From: DATFWC01 sp963777755
GTDB lineage: Bacteria > Pseudomonadota > Alphaproteobacteria > Rhizobiales > Xanthobacteraceae
DNA: 64,000 bases
Assembly: GCA_963777755.1 (NCBI GenBank)
Contig: CAVZSC010000033.1
Location: forward strand, 124,001-188,000
Direction of reading: 5' to 3'
Shown here: positions 1 to 8,767 of the stretch, one piece after another
Position numbering within the stretch: position 1 is the first letter of the stretch
Layout of the letters: every line of letters begins with the position of its first letter
The notes under the pieces: model-generated
What the model saw: the letters and a program-made list of their open reading frames with translations, nothing else
Told to the model about the DNA's origin: nothing
Database searches by the model: none
Translations under genes and position numbers: made by a program

Positions 1-195
1 GCGAACAACGCAATCGCGGCGGCGTTTGCGCTATCCGGCAACCCTGCGGCGGTCGTGGCGGCGCAGTTCACGTTCGCGGGGCGCACGTATGTGGCGATCG
101 ACCAGGCGGGCCTCGGCACGTTCGTCGACGCCAGCGACCTGCTGATCGACATCACCGGCGTCACCGGCACGATCGCGGCGAGCAATTTCATCTGA
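1..195 (+). CDS. C-terminal end of a secreted calcium-repeat (bluetail-like) protein, partial
   Basis: The frame is open from base 1 to TGA at 193-195, so only the last 64 residues are visible. They match the last 64 residues of the gene at 477-1885 at 57 of 64 positions, so the two genes are tandem paralogues. The shared tail contains the motifs FTFAGRTYVAID and DITGVTGTI and ends in SNFI. It resembles the C-terminal domain found behind RTX-type repeats in proteins exported by type I secretion (bluetail-like; recalled from family knowledge). No repeats can be seen because the 5' part lies outside the window. Export and a surface role are inferred only from the paralogue. Confidence 0.75.
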   Translation, partial: ANNAIAAAFALSGNPAAVVAAQFTFAGRTYVAIDQAGLGTFVDASDLLIDITGVTGTIAASNFI

Positions 196-270
196 GGCTA
201 CCTGATGCCGTCGGCCTTTTAGGGCGACCCGTGTGGTCACCCCGATGGGCCGACCAGATTGCGACAGGAT

Positions 271-299
271 AGGGGCGGCCCTCGTGGCCGCCCCTTTCT
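271..299 (+). terminator. Rho-independent terminator after the first calcium-repeat gene
   Basis: A 10-bp perfect stem (AGGGGCGGCC at 271-280 with GGCCGCCCCT at 286-295) closes a CTCGT loop and runs into TTTCT. It lies 76 bases after the stop at 195 and before the next gene at 477. The hairpin belongs to a dispersed family in this window whose members have 8-10 bp GC stems and 5-nt loops (compare 30652-30672, also with loop CTCGT). Confidence 0.7.
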
Positions 300-476
300 G
301 TGGTGCATCATCCAGGCGACCACACTGGCCGCCCCTGCAAGGTCAACGTTGGTTGCACCGCCCCGCGGGTCTGATAACGTCGACAGGTCGGCGGGGCCGG
401 CCGGGGGATCGTCTGACACCCGAAGCACACGAGCAGGGCGCGGCTTGCGCGAAAAGCTGCGTCCGGAGGGGGAATC

Positions 477-1885
477 ATGGCGTATGTGGTCACCGGCACG
501 GCCGGTAATGACGTTCTCAATCAGGGCAGCGACACGGGTCCCGGCACCATCGTCGGCCTGGCCGGCGACGACTGCATCTTCCAGGGAACCGGCCTGGCGA
601 CCATCACCGGGGACTCCGGCAACGACACCATCCTGCTGCAGACCGGCAACACCGGCACGGTGAACGGCGGCACCGAGAACGACAGCATCATGAACCAGGG
701 CTTCAACAACGGCTCGATGGTGATCTTCGGCGGCGACGGCGTGGACCAGATCAACCTGGTCGGGTCCACCAGCCCCCAGACCGTGGTCGGCGGCAACAAT
801 TCCAGCGACGGCAACGACGTCATCCAGACCGCTCCGGCGCGGACCTCGCTTTCGGCAATGGCGGCAATGACCAGTTTTCGACCGGCGCCGGCAACGACAC
901 CGAGATCGGGGGGTTCGGCAACGACCTGTTCATCGACAACAGCGGCGCCAACCTGGTGTTCGGCAACGAGGGCAGCGACCAGTTCGAGGCGGTGGCCGGC
1001 GGCGCCGACACCTTCTTCGGCGGCCTCGGCAACGACTCCTACCAGGCCGGGGGGGCAGGCGGGAGCCCGCTCGTGTTCGGCAACGAGGGCAACGACACGG
1101 TCGATGCCGTCACCAATACGGGCGGGCTGACGGTGGTCGGCGGCAACAACTCGGCCGACGGCAGCGACAGTATCTTCACCGGCGTCGGCGCCGATTTGCT
1201 CTTCGGCAACGGTGGGAACGATACGATCAGCGTAGGGCTCGGCAACGACACGGCCGTGGCCGGCTTCGGCAACGACTGTGTCCTCGACGTCGGCGCCGGC
1301 GGCAACAATCTTTACTTCGGCAATGAGGGCAACGACACGCTCGCAAGTGTCGCTTCCCCCGGCCAAAACACCGTGTTCGGCGGTCTCGGCAACGACTTCA
1401 TCCGCATGAGCCAGGATGCCGGCCTCGCCACCAATACCGACTCGTTGCAGGGCAACGAGGGGAACGACTCGATCCAGGGGAGCGATGCGGTCGACACGAT
1501 CTCGGGAGGCAGCGGCAACGATCTGTTCGTCTACCCCTCCGCCGTCCATGACGGAAACAATGCGGCCGGCGGCGGGCCGGTGGAGCTCATCACCGACCTG
1601 AACTGGGCGGAGGACAAGTTCGACACCGGGACGCAGGTCACTTTCGCCGCCAACATGGGCGCCGGCACCGGGGTCGACCTGAACACGTCGGCCAACAACG
1701 CGATCGCGGCGGCGTTCGCGCTCTCCGGCGGCGGCGCCAACGTGGTGGCGGCGCAGTTCACCTTCGCGGGGCGCTCGTATGTGGCGATCGACCAGGCGGG
1801 CCTCGGCACGTTCGTCGACGCCCAGGACCTGCTCCTCGACATCACCGGCGTCACCGGCACGATCGCGACGAGCAATTTCATCTGA
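477..1885 (+). pseudogene. Frameshifted RTX-like calcium-repeat protein with bluetail-like C-terminus
   Basis: ATG at 477 follows a purine-rich GGAGGGGG. Reading starts MAYVVTGTAGNDVLNQG and shows many repeats of the type FGNEGNDT, GGLGNDSY and GGSGNDLF, close to the RTX consensus GGxGxDxxx that binds calcium. Around base 830 the first frame ends in QTA and loses the repeats. The next frame continues them (GADLAFGNGGNDQF). Restoring one G between 830 and 831 gives QTGSGADLAFGNGGND, parallel to FTGVGADLLFGNGGND near 1176, so a single base is missing. Repaired length is 469 residues. The last roughly 95 residues form the domain shared with the gene ending at 195. There is no Sec signal, which fits type I export, but no exporter is in the window. 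The break could be real or a sequence error. Confidence 0.8.
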
Positions 1886-1920
1886 GGCAGCGGGCGACCC
1901 AGGCACCGCATCGCACATTG

Positions 1921-1944
1921 GTAGGGCGGTCCTGGCCGCCCTAC
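1921..1944. terminator. Hairpin between convergent genes
   Basis: GTAGGGCGG (1921-1929) and CCGCCCTAC (1936-1944) form a perfect 9-bp stem with a 6-nt loop. It lies between the calcium-repeat gene ending at 1885 and the opposing gene whose stop is at 2006. There is no T-run, so termination is only probable. It belongs to the same GC hairpin family as 271-295. Confidence 0.4.
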
Positions 1945-2005
1945 GCGATAGAGGTCGCGTCAGGAAGGCCGCCCTATTCAAGCGTCCGCGCGTGTTGGCG
2001 GCCGG

Positions 2006-2602
2006 TCAGGCCGTGTCCTCGACTTCCGAGAACTCGGCGTCCTCGATCTCCTCCGCCGCCTGCCGCAGGCGCGCGGCGACCACGTCGCGGTGGCGCTCGA
2101 CCTCGCGCAGCATGGCGTTGCGGCGCGCCTCGGCGTTCATGATCAGGCGGTCGATCCGCTCGACGTCGTCGAGCTTGACGGACAGCGTCTGCGCCGTCAC
2201 CGCCTCCCCGGTGAGGCCCGCCCGCGTCAGCGCCTGCTCGACCTCCTGCACCGCCTTGTCCTTGCGGGCGAACCAGCCCTTCGCCAGGTCGTAGGCACGT
2301 CCGGATTCGACCAGCGGCACGAGCACCCGGTAGGCCCCCTCGTGCGCCGACCCGAGCAGCAGCAGCCCCTTCAGGCGCCGCAGCGACAGCGTCTCCCACA
2401 TCAGGTCGACGACGTCGCGCACCCAGAACTCCTCGACCACGTCGCGCGGCGCGACGGCGGCGCTCACGCGGGCATGCAGGCGGTCGTAGAGATCGGCGTC
2501 CTCGCCCGGCTGCAGCACCGGCGGCCCGAGCTGGTTGGTGGAAGGGCCGACGGTCGCGAGCACCTGGCCAGGCGGGGAAACCGATGGATTGGGTGTGGTC
2601 AT
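2006..2602 (-). CDS. Conserved hypothetical protein, charged and helical
   Basis: 198 residues. ATG at 2602 has GAGG seven bases upstream. The N-terminus is Pro/Gly-rich and probably disordered (about 1-35). A helical region follows with EEFWVRDVVDLMWETLSLRRL (about residues 60-80). A long amphipathic stretch with VERIDRLIMNAEARRNAMLREVERHR (about 148-173) and an acidic tail complete it. This layout (WVxDxVDLxWExxxLRRLK, then ERIDRxIxxAEARRN) matches an unnamed family common in Bradyrhizobium-like genomes, recalled from memory. No enzyme motif, membrane segment or signal peptide is visible. The C-terminal third probably forms a coiled coil. It is convergent with the calcium-repeat gene. Function unknown. 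Confidence 0.75.
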   Translation of the reverse strand: MTTPNPSVSPPGQVLATVGPSTNQLGPPVLQPGEDADLYDRLHARVSAAVAPRDVVEEFWVRDVVDLMWETLSLRRLKGLLLLGSAHEGAYRVLVPLVESGRAYDLAKGWFARKDKAVQEVEQALTRAGLTGEAVTAQTLSVKLDDVERIDRLIMNAEARRNAMLREVERHRDVVAARLRQAAEEIEDAEFSEVEDTA

Positions 2603-2866
2603 CTGAGCCTCATGTTCACTGTTTGTTTACTCATCGCTCAGAGGAAGGAGCCGGTCAAGCACAATCTTTCCTAAATTCAGAAGGCCGTCGCGGAGCGCTT
2701 CCCCCCGCCGCCACGCCGCGCACGAAATTATGGGCAGATTTGCGGTACGAGGTGAGGCCCTGCCGCGGCCGGGCGCAGGGAGTCCCTGTTTTTTAAGAAT
2801 AATTCAGGGCGCCCTTAAGGACATCCCGGCCGCTCTGCCCTAGGCTCAACACATGGAGGGGCCCGC

Positions 2867-3082
2867 ATGTCGTCGATGAGGCGTCGGGAGATCGTCGCAC
2901 TGCTCGGCGGTGTGGCGCTGTGGCCGCTGGCGGCACGGCCGCTCGCGGTGCAGGCGCAACGATCGGGCCGGGTCGCGCGGATCGGGTTCCTCTATCCCGG
3001 GCCCGGTGCGGCCTTGGCGTCCCGCATCGGTGACGGTTTCACCGCTTTCAGTCCGGTCAGTCGTGGGGGAGGCCGTGCGTAG
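2867..3082 (+). pseudogene. N-terminal stub of an ABC_sub_bind-type periplasmic binding protein
   Basis: ATG at 2867 has a good GGAGGGG site. The 71 residues begin with a twin-arginine-like signal (MRRREIVALLGG...PLAVQAQ) and the first strand of the mature domain (VARIGFLYPGP). They then stop matching after about residue 60 and end in SPVSRGGGRA. The start of the next gene has the same layout (RRDFIAILGG, then MRRIGILM). The stub is therefore probably what remains of a tandem copy whose remaining codons have been lost. It overlaps the next gene's GTG start by 8 bases, so its translation might still feed ribosomes to the intact gene (inference). Confidence 0.6.
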
Positions 3083-4061
3083 GCGCGATTTCATCGCAAT
3101 CCTTGGGGGCCTGAGCCTGTCCGCACCGCATACAGCGCACGCGGAAGGTCGCATGCGGCGGATCGGCATCCTGATGATGTACGCCAAATCCAGCGCAGAA
3201 GGGCAAAGCTTCGTCAGGGCACTGCGACAAGCTCTTGAAAAACTCGGATGGGGGGAGGGCCGCAACCTCCATGTCGATTACCGCTGGGCCACGACCAGCA
3301 GGGACTTGATCCAGCAATCCGCGCAAGAACTTGTCGCCTTGCAGCCGGAGCTCATCTTTTCGTCGAGCACTCCGACCACCGCAGCGTTGCTGCAGGAAAC
3401 GCGCACGATACCCATCATCTTTGGCAACATTGCCGATCCGGTCGGCAGCGGTTTTGTGAAAAGCCTGTCGCAACCGGGTGGCAATGCCACCGGGTTTGTC
3501 AATTTTGAAGGGACGACGGGGGGCAAATTCCTGGAACTGCTCCAGGAGATCGTGCCCGGCCTCAAACGAGCAACGATGGTTTTCAACCCGACAACGACAC
3601 CCTACGCGGAGATCTATCTGACGCCGTTTCGGCTCGCCGCCACTGCACTCGGGGTGGAGCCCGTCATTGCTTCTGCGCGCGACCTGACCGAGCTTGAAGC
3701 CCTAATGGCTGCGCAAGCTCGCGAACGAAACGGCGGGCTGACGGCGGTGCCGGATGGCTTCTGGGTCGGCCGAACGGCACAAGTCGCCGCCCTGGGGGTA
3801 CGCTACAAGCTACCAACGGTGCTCTACAGCCGGGCCTTTGCGGAGGCTGGGTGTCTCCTCTCGTATGGAAATGACATTCCTGACAATTATCGGCGAGCGG
3901 CAACCTATGTAGACCGGATCCTGAAGGGCACCAAGGCAAGCGATCTTCCTGTCCAGTTTCCGCTCAAGTTCGAGTTGGTGGTCAACGCCAAGACCGCCAA
4001 GGCGATTGGCATCGCAATTCCGCCTCCCTTGCTCGTCCGCGCCGACGACGTGATCGAATAG
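3075..4061 (+). CDS. ABC transporter substrate-binding protein, ABC_sub_bind (PF04392) type
   Basis: GTG at 3075 is chosen because GGGGGAGG lies just upstream and the protein then starts with a typical exported leader (RRRDFIAILGGLSLSAPHTAHA). An upstream in-frame ATG at 2910 would put about 55 unrelated residues ahead of the leader. 328 residues. Mature domain features include RRIGILMMY, the substrate-pocket-like IPIIFGNIADPVGSGFVKSL, GGNATGF and LLVRADDVIE at the end, all typical of this orphan binding-protein family found in many copies in Bradyrhizobium. No permease or ATPase is adjacent, so the transported compound and partner are unknown. A truncated paralogue precedes it. Confidence 0.85.
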   Translation: MRRRDFIAILGGLSLSAPHTAHAEGRMRRIGILMMYAKSSAEGQSFVRALRQALEKLGWGEGRNLHVDYRWATTSRDLIQQSAQELVALQPELIFSSSTPTTAALLQETRTIPIIFGNIADPVGSGFVKSLSQPGGNATGFVNFEGTTGGKFLELLQEIVPGLKRATMVFNPTTTPYAEIYLTPFRLAATALGVEPVIASARDLTELEALMAAQARERNGGLTAVPDGFWVGRTAQVAALGVRYKLPTVLYSRAFAEAGCLLSYGNDIPDNYRRAATYVDRILKGTKASDLPVQFPLKFELVVNAKTAKAIGIAIPPPLLVRADDVIE

Positions 4062-4072
4062 TCCCGGCGCAT

Positions 4073-4207
4073 GTGAGCCAGGATGGAATTCCGGTCAAAG
4101 TGACCGCGGATACGATCAAGTCCGCCATCCTCAGGAAGGCCACCGAAGAGCCTGACATCATGCCTGCCCCGGCGGAGTTCGGCACGATTCAGTGGGGCGG
4201 CGCTTAG
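4073..4207 (+). pseudogene. 3' remnant of an AbiEii-like nucleotidyltransferase gene
   Basis: Bases 4073-4204 read VSQDGIPVKVTADTI, then ILRKATEEPDIMPAPAEFG and IQWGGA, ending at TAG 4205-4207. This matches the last 45 or so residues of the gene at 13374-14210 (VNQGGTPVEVTADTI, ATDEPDIMPAPAEFG, IQWGV) in both DNA and protein. There is no start codon context or upstream half. A second copy of the 13-14 kb locus was therefore probably once here and has been deleted, ending against the binding-protein gene. Confidence 0.75.
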
Positions 4208-4389
4208 CTCGCGGCAGGGCCGAGACACGAGGCCCGGATTCGCAGCGACGCCCTGCATTCGGAATGTGCGCGCAACCACGCGGCTGCCGGCGCGCGCTCT
4301 CTCGGATCGGCAGCCTCGCACGCAAGCGCTCTCGGCGGAACCCGTTTCTCTCCATTCGGCCCGGGTGTTCCGCCACCAATTCCTCTCTA

Positions 4390-4395
4390 TATAAT
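4390..4395 (+). promoter_or_regulatory. Candidate -10 box for the adenylate cyclase gene
   Basis: A perfect TATAAT stands 58 bases before the ATG at 4453 in otherwise GC-rich DNA. The -35 position 17 bases upstream is poor (about GTTCCG), so the promoter is weak or needs an activator. Confidence 0.35.
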
Positions 4396-4452
4396 CGGGG
4401 TCGCGCAGGATGCCGGGGGCGCATTGTTCGTCTGTGAAGGAGCGAAGCCTCG

Positions 4453-6195
4453 ATGGAGCGTCGGCTCGCCGCCATTCTCGCCGCAGACGTGGTTGGCTAC
4501 TCGCGTTTGATCGGGGCCGACGAAGAAGGCACGCTCGAACGGCTCAAGGCACATCGACGAGAGGTGATCGACCCCGCGATCGTCGAGCACCAGGGACGCA
4601 TCTTCAAGACGACGGGCGACGGCGTGCTGGTGGAGTTCGCCAGCCCCGTCAAGGCGGTGCGCTGCGCCATGGACGTGCAGCACGGGATGGCCGAGCGCAA
4701 CGCCGACGTGCCGAAGGAGCAGCGCATGGAGCTTCGTATCGGCATCAATCTCGGCGACGTGATCGTGGACGACGGCGACATCTACGGCGACGGGGTGAAC
4801 GTGGCGGCGCGCCTGGAGGGCATCGGGGAGCCCGGCGCGATCTACATTTCGGGCGCCGTGCGCGATTTCGTCCGCGACAAGTCCGAGATCGCCCTGGAGG
4901 ACCTGGGCGAACGGCCGCTCAAGAACATCGCCAAGCCGGTGCGGGTGTTCCGGATCAAGGCGCCGGATCGGCTGGCGAGCGCGCCGCGCGCCGACGGCTC
5001 GCTGCCCGTGCCCGCCAAGCCGTCGATCGCCGTGCTGCCGTTCATGAACATGAGCGGCGATGCCGAGCAGGAGTATTTCAGCGACGGCATGACCGAAGAC
5101 CTGATCACCGACCTCTCGAAGGTCTCGGGCCTGTTCATCATCGCGCGCAACTCCTCGTTTGCCTACAAGGGCCGGTCGGTCAAGGTGCAGGAGATCGGGC
5201 GCGACCTGGGCGTGCGCTTCGTGCTCGAGGGCAGCGTCCGCAAGGCGGGAAACCGCGTGCGCATCACGGCGCAGCTCATCGACGCCGGCAGCGGCGGGCA
5301 TCTGTGGGCGGAGCGGTTCGACCGCGGTCTCGACGACATCTTCGCCACGCAGGACGAGGTGATCGAGAAGATCGTCGGCGCGCTCAGGGTCACCCTGACT
5401 CCGGGCGAAGAGCGGCGCCTGCACCAGCGCGCCACCGCCAACGTGGAGGCCTACGAATCCTGGCTGCGGGCGCGCGAATTGCTCGGGCGCAGCACGCGCG
5501 AGTCGGCGGCGCAGGCCAAGGCGATGCACCGCCGCGCGATCGAGCTCGATGCGAATTTCGCCGCGCCGCATGCCGGGCTGTCGCTCGTGGCGATCTCGGA
5601 ATACGTGAGCGGCTGGGTGCCCGATCCGGCGCAGGCGCTGGACGAGGCGGCGCGATGGGCCCGCCGCGCGATCGAATTGAACGATCAGGAGCCGGTGAGC
5701 CACATGGCGCTCGGCAACGTGCTCTTGTGGCGGCGCGATCACGACGGCGCCCTCAGGGAATTCGGCCGCATGATCGAGCTCGATCCCAACTTCGCCCAGG
5801 GCCATGCGGCAACCGGTATGGCGCTCACCTATGCGGGCCGGCCGGCCGAGGCGCTGGAATCGATCGCGCTGGCGATGCGCCTCGATCCCCACTACCCGAG
5901 CATCGTGCTGCACTTCGTGGGGCAGGCGCATTTCAGCCTGGAGCGATACGAGACGGCCGTCGAGCTGCTCCTCGAGCGCATCGCCCGCACGCCCGGCACC
6001 GATTCGAGCCGCCTGCTGCTCGCATCCTGCTACGGCCATCTCGGGCGCGCCGAAGAGGCGCGCGCCACCTGGGCGGAGATTCTCCAGGTGAGCCCGGAGT
6101 TCTCGCTGAGCCAGCGCGAGCGCGTCCTGCCGTTCAAGGACGCGCGCGATTTCCAACGCATCGTCGACGGCCTGGGGAAGGCGGGGCTGCCGTAG
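4453..6195 (+). CDS. Class III adenylate/guanylate cyclase with TolB-like and TPR domains
   Basis: 580 residues; ATG 4453 with AAGGAG ten bases upstream. Residues 1-170 form a class III cyclase domain with the metal aspartates in ILAADVVGYSRL and KTTGDGVLVEF and the motif YGDGVNVAARLEG. Residues about 190-320 match the TolB-like segment (SIAVLPFMNMSGDAEQEYF, GVRFVLEGSVRK, HLWAERFDR). Residues about 340-580 are TPR-type helical repeats (RRAIELDANFAAPHAGL, ALAMRLDPHYP). No membrane segment is seen, so it is probably cytoplasmic. The family would make cAMP in response to a signal sensed by the TPR/TolB part; the signal is unknown. This architecture is multi-copy in Rhizobiales. Confidence 0.92.
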   Translation: MERRLAAILAADVVGYSRLIGADEEGTLERLKAHRREVIDPAIVEHQGRIFKTTGDGVLVEFASPVKAVRCAMDVQHGMAERNADVPKEQRMELRIGINLGDVIVDDGDIYGDGVNVAARLEGIGEPGAIYISGAVRDFVRDKSEIALEDLGERPLKNIAKPVRVFRIKAPDRLASAPRADGSLPVPAKPSIAVLPFMNMSGDAEQEYFSDGMTEDLITDLSKVSGLFIIARNSSFAYKGRSVKVQEIGRDLGVRFVLEGSVRKAGNRVRITAQLIDAGSGGHLWAERFDRGLDDIFATQDEVIEKIVGALRVTLTPGEERRLHQRATANVEAYESWLRARELLGRSTRESAAQAKAMHRRAIELDANFAAPHAGLSLVAISEYVSGWVPDPAQALDEAARWARRAIELNDQEPVSHMALGNVLLWRRDHDGALREFGRMIELDPNFAQGHAATGMALTYAGRPAEALESIALAMRLDPHYPSIVLHFVGQAHFSLERYETAVELLLERIARTPGTDSSRLLLASCYGHLGRAEEARATWAEILQVSPEFSLSQRERVLPFKDARDFQRIVDGLGKAGLP

Positions 6196-6328
6196 GCATT
6201 CGTTGTGCAAAGCGCGACTGCGCATCTTCTCTTGCCGCGGCGCATGAGTCCCCTTATGGCACATCGGTGGAGGCTCGCCCGCCTTGCCCTGCGCTGCAAG
6301 ACGATCAACCATCGATCCCGAAAGTACA

Positions 6329-7180
6329 ATGACGGCAAAGATCATCGACGGCGTCGCCGTCTCGGCAAGCATCCGCAAGGAGCTCAAGACGCGCGTCGAC
6401 GCCCTCAAGCAACGCGGCGTCGCGCCGGGATTGGCCGTCGTCGTCGCCGGCGACGATCCTGCTTCCGCCGTCTATGTCCGCAACAAGATCCGCGCGTGCG
6501 CCGAAGTCGGGATCAGGTCGTTCCGCCACGATTTCTCCGCCGACGCATCGCCACGGACGGTGTTGGGACTGATATCCGAGCTGAACGAGCGCCCCGACGT
6601 GCACGGCATCCTGGTCCAGCTTCCCCTGCCCCCGCAGTTCGCCATCTCGGAGATTCTGCAGACCATATCGGCCGACAAGGATGTCGACGGCTTCCATCTC
6701 TACAACGTCGGCGGGCTGGTCGTCGGCGACACGGTTTTTCCGCCCTGCACGCCGTACGGTGTCGTCAAGCTGCTCGAGCACGAGGGCGTCGAGATCGAGG
6801 GCAAGAACGTCGTCGTCGTCGGCGCCAGCAACATCGTCGGAAAGCCGATGGCGCTCATGCTGATGCAGCGCGATGCCACCGTCTGCATCTGCCACGCCAA
6901 GACCCGCGATCTCGCGCAGTTCACCATCCTGGCGGACATCCTGGTGGTCGCCGCCGGCAAGCCGAATCTCATCGTGCCGCAGATGGTCAAGACCGGAGCC
7001 GTGGTCATCGATGTCGGCATCAACCGGTTGCCCAGCGGCAAGCTGGTCGGCGACGTCGACTTCGCAGGCGTCGCCGAAAAGGCTTCCTACATCACGCCGG
7101 TGCCGGGCGGCGTCGGGCCGATGACCGTCACCATGCTGCTGTCCAACACGGTTGCATCGGCGGAACGACAACTCGCCTGA
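6329..7180 (+). CDS. folD: Bifunctional methylenetetrahydrofolate dehydrogenase / methenyltetrahydrofolate cyclohydrolase
   Basis: 283 residues from ATG 6329 (MTAKIIDGVAVSASIRKEL). An ATG at 6284 would add 15 unconserved residues. FolD interconverts 5,10-methylene-, 5,10-methenyl- and 10-formyl-tetrahydrofolate with NADP in the cytoplasm. Visible signatures are VYVRNKIRACAEVGI (catalytic Lys and Tyr), VQLPLPPQF, DVDGFHLYNVG, the Rossmann motif VVVGASNIVGKPMA and the C-terminal ITPVPGGVGPMTV. The length is the usual one for the family. It stands alone between the cyclase and a convergent serine hydrolase. The link to one-carbon demethylation chemistry elsewhere in the window is only suggestive. 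Confidence 0.97.
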   Translation: MTAKIIDGVAVSASIRKELKTRVDALKQRGVAPGLAVVVAGDDPASAVYVRNKIRACAEVGIRSFRHDFSADASPRTVLGLISELNERPDVHGILVQLPLPPQFAISEILQTISADKDVDGFHLYNVGGLVVGDTVFPPCTPYGVVKLLEHEGVEIEGKNVVVVGASNIVGKPMALMLMQRDATVCICHAKTRDLAQFTILADILVVAAGKPNLIVPQMVKTGAVVIDVGINRLPSGKLVGDVDFAGVAEKASYITPVPGGVGPMTVTMLLSNTVASAERQLA

Positions 7181-7555
7181 CGCGCGGCGCGGCCCCGCAG
7201 CGCCCGCGGCCTCGAAGGCTCGCAATGAGGCGAAGCGCGAGGCGAGCAAAGCGCGTCACACCGCGGCACCCGGCAGCATGGTCTCTGCCGGCTACAGCGC
7301 GTCCCGGTGAAAGTGATCCATAGTCGTCATGGCCGGGCGAGCCGCTTAAGGCGGCGAGGGTTGTCCCGGCCATCTCGATAAGGAAGGCACGGCAGTGCCA
7401 CGCCAATCGGGATGCGCGGGTCAAGCCCGCGCATGACGAGTCAGAACGAGCGGGACGTGCTTAAGGGCAAATCCCTTCTATGTGACGCACGACGCGGGGG
7501 CGCGCCGTCCGCGCGGGCCGGCATGACGCATGCCGGCCCTGACGCAGGCGAATCT
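7181..7555. other. Gene-free stretch with one palindromic repeat
   Basis: 375 bases between convergent folD and the serine hydrolase. No supported reading frame is seen. It holds the dispersed repeat at 7324-7439; the rest is GC-rich DNA without a clear promoter. Confidence 0.6.
7324..7439. repeat. Dispersed palindromic repeat, GTCATGGCCGGG type
   Basis: The unit starts TCGTCATGGCCGGGC, includes GTCCCGGCCATCTCG and a GGGCACGG-like middle, and ends CAAGCCCGCGCATGACGA. A second copy at 29638-29728 shares start, middle and end but lacks an internal stretch. The ends are inverted (CGTCATG / CATGACG). Elements of this type are familiar from Bradyrhizobium and Rhodopseudomonas intergenic DNA (recalled). 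Confidence 0.8.
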
Positions 7556-8767
7556 CTACATCTGACTCAGGAGCTGATAGGCGCCCCGCTCGAACGCGTC
7601 GTAGACGGCCAGCGCCTTGGCGTCGGCGAACGGCAGGTACTGCATCATGATCACGCCCGCGATGCCGCGGCTCGGATCGATCCAGAAGTAGGTATTGTTG
7701 ATGCCGCCCCAGCTCAGGCTGCCGGGGGAACGCTTGCCGGGCACCTGGTCGGTCGTGATCAGGAAGCCGAGGCCGTGCTTGTCGCGGCCTTCGTTGATGA
7801 AGGAGAAGTCGGCGCTGCGCGGCAGGTGGGTCTTGAGCGCCGGCATCGCGACGTTGCCGATGTGGTTCTGGCCCATCAGCGCCACCGTCTCGGCCTTGAG
7901 CACGCGCTGCCCCTCGAGCTCGCCGCCGTTGAGGAACATGCGCACGAAGCGCCCATAGTCGCTCGCCGTCGAGGCGAGGCCGCCGCCGCCGATCGGCGCC
8001 GGGATCGTGAGCCCCACCTGCGTCGGCTGCAGCACGATCTGCCCATCCATGCGGTCGCCGGCGCGCTGCTGCTGGGCGACGAGGCGCGGGCCTTTCTCCT
8101 GCGGCACGTTGTAGGACGTGTCGGTCATCTTCAGCGGGGCGAAGATGCGCTCACGGAAATAGTCCTCGAGCTTCTGGCCCGAGATCACCTCGACCAGCCG
8201 GCCGACCACGTCGGTGCTCGTGCTGTAGTGCCAGCGCTCGCCGGGATCGAACAGCAGGGGGCCACCGAACGGATAGGACTCGCCCGCGCGCGGCTTGAAA
8301 TCGCGCCACGTCGCGCTGGTGAACGGATAGGCGAGCCCGGACGTGTGGGTCAGGAAATGCCGCACGGTCGGCGCGCGCGATGCCGGGCGGAGCCGATACT
8401 CCCCGGTTGCCGCGTCGAACGATTCGAACACCTTCAGTCCGACCAGCTCCGGCAGGAATTTTTCCGCCGGATCGTCGAGCCCGAGGCGGCCCTGCTCGAT
8501 GAGCTGCATCAAGGCGAGCGACGTGACCGCCTTGGTCATGGAGGCGATCCGGAACAGCGCATCGGTGGTCAGCGCGCGTCCGGTCGAGACGTCCGCCACG
8601 CCGAAGGCGCCCTGATACAGCACTTTATCGCGGCTGGTGACCAGCGCGACCACGCCCGGCACGTCCTTGCGCTCGACCGCGGCGCGCAGGCTCGCATCGA
8701 TGGCGACGCTCCCGGTCGAATTCTGCGCACCCGCCGTACCCAACGACGCAGCGAGCACGACACCCAT
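7556..8767 (-). CDS. Exported serine hydrolase, class C beta-lactamase/esterase family
   Basis: 403 residues from ATG 8767. The serine motif SMTK (RIASMTKAVTS, about residue 75) and the tyrosine motif YST (WHYSTSTDVVG) are present, with HGLGFLITT and WGGINNTYFWIDP near the C-terminus, as in EstB-like beta-lactamase-fold esterases and peptidases (PF00144). The leader MGVVLAASLGTAGAQ looks like the second half of a Sec signal. The start is odd. A better ATG at 8800, with GGGAGG eight bases upstream, is in frame but reads ATG-AAT-TGA, a stop at codon 3 (8792-8794). The ATG at 8767 has no ribosome site and gives a leader without positive charges. Export may be impaired, or the TGA may be a sequence error. 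Substrate unknown. Confidence 0.85.
   Translation of the reverse strand: MGVVLAASLGTAGAQNSTGSVAIDASLRAAVERKDVPGVVALVTSRDKVLYQGAFGVADVSTGRALTTDALFRIASMTKAVTSLALMQLIEQGRLGLDDPAEKFLPELVGLKVFESFDAATGEYRLRPASRAPTVRHFLTHTSGLAYPFTSATWRDFKPRAGESYPFGGPLLFDPGERWHYSTSTDVVGRLVEVISGQKLEDYFRERIFAPLKMTDTSYNVPQEKGPRLVAQQQRAGDRMDGQIVLQPTQVGLTIPAPIGGGGLASTASDYGRFVRMFLNGGELEGQRVLKAETVALMGQNHIGNVAMPALKTHLPRSADFSFINEGRDKHGLGFLITTDQVPGKRSPGSLSWGGINNTYFWIDPSRGIAGVIMMQYLPFADAKALAVYDAFERGAYQLLSQM

Noticed and set aside
4387..6408. 673-residue open frame antisense to the cyclase gene
   Set aside because: It is His/Arg/Ala-rich, as expected from antisense of GC-rich codons, with no recognisable motif.
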